Part shown: positions 61,743-64,000 of the stretch, in pieces
How positions within the stretch are numbered: the stretch's first letter is position 1
Layout: each line of letters opens with the position of its first letter
Source of the DNA: Cronobacter dublinensis subsp. dublinensis LMG 23823
GTDB taxonomy: Bacteria; Pseudomonadota; Gammaproteobacteria; Enterobacterales; Enterobacteriaceae
NCBI RefSeq assembly: GCF_001277235.1
Contig: NZ_CP012266.1
Span: 4,154,001-4,218,000, forward strand
Reading direction: 5' to 3'
DNA: 64,000 bases
The notes under the pieces: generated by a model
What the model saw: only the letters and a program-made list of their open reading frames with translations
Told to the model about the DNA's origin: nothing
Databases searched by the model: none
Made by a program: the position numbers and the translations under genes

Positions 61743-62360
61743 GTGCTGCGTGTCGTTATCGGCGAGACCGCCTCGCTGTGCTCGCCGCAGGCGGCGGCGC
61801 GCTGGCTTTCGCCCGCATTGCTGGCGCAACAACCGACGGGCCCGCGTCAGGCGAGCTGGCTTGCCGGGCGCATTATGCTGGCCTGGGCTATCGGTACGCC
61901 TGCCCTGCCGCCGCTTGGGGAAAACCAGAACGGTAAGCCCTGTTTAGCGCACGATTCTGGGCTGGCCTTTAATCTCAGCCATAGTGACGGCGTGGTGGCG
62001 CTGGCATTAAGTGACGCCGGCGAGGTGGGCTGTGATATTGAAAGGATCCGGGCGCGCCGACGCGTGCAGCCCCTCGCGCAGGCGATTTTCAGCGACGAGG
62101 AGCAGGCAATGCTGTCTGCGCTGCCCGCTGAAGCCAGGCTGCCCGCGTTCTGGCAGTGCTGGACCCGGCGCGAGGCGCTTATCAAGCAACGCGCAGGCAC
62201 CGTCTGGGAACTCCTGCAGACGCCGCAAAGCGTCACGGCGTCTGACACCGTTTTTATCAGCGACTGTCGCTGGCGGGATCTGCACATCGCCGTTTGCGCA
62301 TCCGCGCCGTATGCCCCTCTTGAGCGGCATCTGGAATACCTGACGCCCACCTCGCTGTAG
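61743..62360 (+). CDS. acpT: 4'-phosphopantetheinyl transferase AcpT
   Basis: AcpT moves phosphopantetheine from CoA to carrier proteins. The 205 residues align with E. coli AcpT: ASWLAGRIMLAWA, FNLSHSDGVVALALS, the metal-binding GEVGCDIERIR, and WTRREALIKQRAG, where Arg replaces the usual Lys of the KEA motif. The start is GTG at 61743, two bases after apeR. E. coli K-12 has acpT next to yhhT without carrier genes; here it sits with ApeE and ApeF, its presumed targets. Confidence 0.92.
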   Translation: MLRVVIGETASLCSPQAAARWLSPALLAQQPTGPRQASWLAGRIMLAWAIGTPALPPLGENQNGKPCLAHDSGLAFNLSHSDGVVALALSDAGEVGCDIERIRARRRVQPLAQAIFSDEEQAMLSALPAEARLPAFWQCWTRREALIKQRAGTVWELLQTPQSVTASDTVFISDCRWRDLHIAVCASAPYAPLERHLEYLTPTSL

Positions 62361-62364
62361 ACGG

Positions 62365-62871
62365 TCACACCACGCGGCGCGCGGCGAGATAACGGACGCG
62401 CCAGTAGCGGTTGCTCAGGCTGGAAATGGTCACGCCTTTCTCTTTCGAGGCGTGGATAAACTGGTCGTCGCCGATATACACGCCCACATGGCGCTGGCGC
62501 GGGCCGGTGTTGAAAAACACCAGATCGCCCGGCTGCAGCGCCGTTTTTCTTACCGCTCTGCCCTCCCTGATCTGCGCCTGCGTGGTGCGCGGCAGCGCGA
62601 CGCTCGCCGATTCGGCAAACAGGTGCTGCATCAGCGCCGAGCAGTCGACGCCGCGGCGGGTCGTGCCGCCTAAGTGATAGCGGGTGCCTTTCCAGCTGCC
62701 GTAGCGGCTTAGCAGCGCGCTTTTCAGCCGCGGCGGCGGCGCATCGTGATGAAAGTGGTATGAGACATCCGTGTTTGTGCCCTGGTCATGCCAGGCGTTC
62801 GGTAGCGCCGCGCTGAACGCCGGCGCAGAGAGCAAAGCGGCAAAAGAAAAAATCATCAATAAAAAACGCAT
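62365..62871 (-). CDS. NlpC/P60 family cell-wall hydrolase
   Basis: The 168-residue protein has a signal peptide (MRFLLMIFSFAALLSAPAFSA) without a lipobox and a C-terminal NlpC/P60 domain. The catalytic cysteine is in GVDCSALMQHL, and the histidine is in HVGVYIG, with FIHAS after it. Such enzymes cut peptide bonds in peptidoglycan stems. It resembles E. coli NlpC and MepS but is not an obvious lipoprotein. The ATG at 62869-62871 was chosen because the signal peptide begins there. It converges on acpT with a gap of only four bases. Confidence 0.85.
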   Translation of the reverse strand: MRFLLMIFSFAALLSAPAFSAALPNAWHDQGTNTDVSYHFHHDAPPPRLKSALLSRYGSWKGTRYHLGGTTRRGVDCSALMQHLFAESASVALPRTTQAQIREGRAVRKTALQPGDLVFFNTGPRQRHVGVYIGDDQFIHASKEKGVTISSLSNRYWRVRYLAARRVV

Positions 62872-63262
62872 CGTGGTCACTAACGTTGTGTGTTGCTGTT
62901 CCCTACCCGGCAGGAAACCCGCTCCTGATGGGCTTCCTGTTACGGGGCGCAACGTTAACGACTGGCGATAAATTAGACTATCGACTCTCACTACATTCGC
63001 TTGTTACTCCACTTTCATTGCCCGCCGCACGGCGCGCATAAGCCCTTCATCCGCCAGCGCATAAACGCCTTTTTTACGCGCCAGGCCCTTCTTTTTATGG
63101 GATTTTTACACCGACGCCCCCCTGAAAACGCTAGCCTTTGACCATCGCCCGAGCGGCTCTGAAGAAGCGTAACCTATGTTTTCCTTTGCTCTTACTCCCT
63201 GGTTCAAACCCCGCAGCCCGAGCCTCTCCTCCGGCCGCGTCTCATCCACGCAGGAACCGATC
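62872..63262. other. divergent intergenic region
   Basis: This 390-base gap lies between the NlpC/P60 gene and the glutamine synthetase-like gene. It must hold both promoters. I see no clear operator and no gene; an in-frame ATG for the right-hand gene occurs at 63176. Confidence 0.5.
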
Positions 63263-64000
63263 ATGTTCTCCACGTTGCTGAATACCTGGATGCTGGCGGG
63301 TACGCCTGACGGCGTCGGCGTACCGTTTCGCCAGGAGGCCGAGGCGTATTTGCGGGACTACCCGCACACCCGCCACGTCGATATTTACCTGCACGATCTC
63401 AACGGCTGCCGTCGCGGTAAGCGCGTCAGCGTGGAGAGCCTGCGCGCGCTGGCGCAGGGCTGCTATTTCCCGCAGTCCGTCTATGAAATGGATAACGAAG
63501 GACAGGTGATTGCGGGCGCCGCGGCGCAACGCGAGCCTGACCGGCTCTGCCTGCCGGTCAGCGGCACGCTGCGCCCGTGCGCGGGCGATCCTGAGCATCA
63601 CGCCCAGCTGCTGCTCTCCATGCAAAGCCCGGACGGCGCAGGCTGCCCGCTGGAGCCGCGCGTGGTGCTGGAGCGGCTGCTGGCGACGTTTCACGCCCGT
63701 GGTTTGTACCCGGTCATGGCGCCGGAAGTGGAGTTCTATTTGCAGGCCGCAGACGGCGCCGCGCCGACATCGCGCTGTTTTGATGTCGACATGCCCGGGC
63801 GCGACAACGCGCTGCTGGAGGCGATGGAAACCGAAGCCCGCCGTCAGGGCCTGCCGCTGTGCGGCATCGTCGCGGAGGCCGAGGCGGGCCAGTTTGAGCT
63901 GAATTTTCGCCACAGCAGTCGCGTGGTGGCGCTCTGCGATAGGGTACTGGCGGCCCGACGGCTGGTGCATCAGGTGGCGGAAAAACAGGGCTACTACGCC
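63263..64000 (+). CDS. PuuA-like glutamine synthetase family protein, 3' end outside window
   Basis: About 246 codons are present of an enzyme that is normally 450-470 residues. Recognisable parts are HDLNGCRRGKRVS near residue 45, the metal-binding APEVEFYL near residue 155 and AEAEAGQFELNF near residue 206. It is closest in form to gamma-glutamylputrescine synthetase PuuA, which ligates glutamate to putrescine. I chose the ATG at 63263, which has AGGA eight bases before and gives a PuuA-like N-terminus; an ATG at 63176 would add 29 residues. Exact substrate cannot be told. Confidence 0.8.
   Translation, partial: MFSTLLNTWMLAGTPDGVGVPFRQEAEAYLRDYPHTRHVDIYLHDLNGCRRGKRVSVESLRALAQGCYFPQSVYEMDNEGQVIAGAAAQREPDRLCLPVSGTLRPCAGDPEHHAQLLLSMQSPDGAGCPLEPRVVLERLLATFHARGLYPVMAPEVEFYLQAADGAAPTSRCFDVDMPGRDNALLEAMETEARRQGLPLCGIVAEAEAGQFELNFRHSSRVVALCDRVLAARRLVHQVAEKQGYYA

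Overview
The window is a stretch of chromosome from a moderately GC-rich member of the Enterobacteriaceae. Gene order and protein sequences follow the Escherichia coli segment glgB-asd-yhgN-gntUKR-yhhW-yhhX-ryhB-yhhY-ggt-yhhA-ugpQCEAB-livFGMHK-panM-livJ-rpoH-ftsXEY-rsmD-yhhLMN-zntA-tusA-yhhQ-dcrB-yhhST-acpT almost gene for gene. Several blocks that K-12 lacks at these sites are added. The species cannot be fixed by eye; a Cronobacter/Enterobacter-like genome is my best guess. No rRNA, tRNA, prophage, insertion sequence or CRISPR array was seen.

Layout. 1-9.5 kb: the 3'-truncated branching enzyme gene glgB, asd, yhgN, a small membrane protein, the gluconate genes gntR-gntK-gntU with a double GntR operator and a CRP site, yhhW and yhhX. 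9.5-9.6 kb: the iron-responsive small RNA RyhB with its Fur box. 9.8-18 kb: yhhY, ggt, yhhA and the phosphate-starvation operon ugpBAECQ behind three 11-bp-spaced Pho repeats. 18.0-18.6 kb: an inserted Phd/Doc toxin-antitoxin pair. 18.7-25 kb: branched-chain amino acid transport (livF, G, M, H, J) and panM. Here livK has collapsed to an 83-codon internally deleted remnant, and a 127-bp hairpin-bearing tandem repeat sits between panM and livJ. 25.2-29.7 kb: an inserted module of an aromatic-type amino acid permease, a PuuE-like 4-aminobutyrate transaminase and a divergent MocR/GabR-type regulator, with a perfect 11-bp inverted repeat in the shared promoter. 29.7-38.7 kb: rpoH (two DnaA boxes upstream), ftsYEX, rsmD, yhhL, yhhM, yhhN and zntA with its ZntR-type palindrome. 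38.8-41.6 kb: an inserted three-gene TRAP transporter. 41.8-46 kb: tusA, yhhQ with a preQ1-I riboswitch overlapping its ribosome binding site, dcrB, yhhS and yhhT.

46.5-62.4 kb: a complete aryl polyene (APE) cluster, apeA-apeR order, ending with the phosphopantetheinyl transferase acpT. It supplies two acyl carrier proteins, an AMP-forming ligase for the aryl starter, the ketosynthase/chain-length-factor pair, ketoreductase, two hotdog dehydratases, an extra ketosynthase, a thioesterase, a methyltransferase, acyl- and glycosyltransferases for building the lipid-linked product, and a LolA-like/MMPL/lipoprotein export set. E. coli K-12 keeps only acpT next to yhhT, so this locus shows the enzyme together with its likely cognate carrier proteins. 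The window ends with a convergent NlpC/P60 hydrolase and the start of a PuuA-like glutamine synthetase family gene.

Seven intergenic regions carry imperfect palindromes of one dispersed GC-rich REP-like family. All functions are assigned by recognition of sequence; no database search was run.
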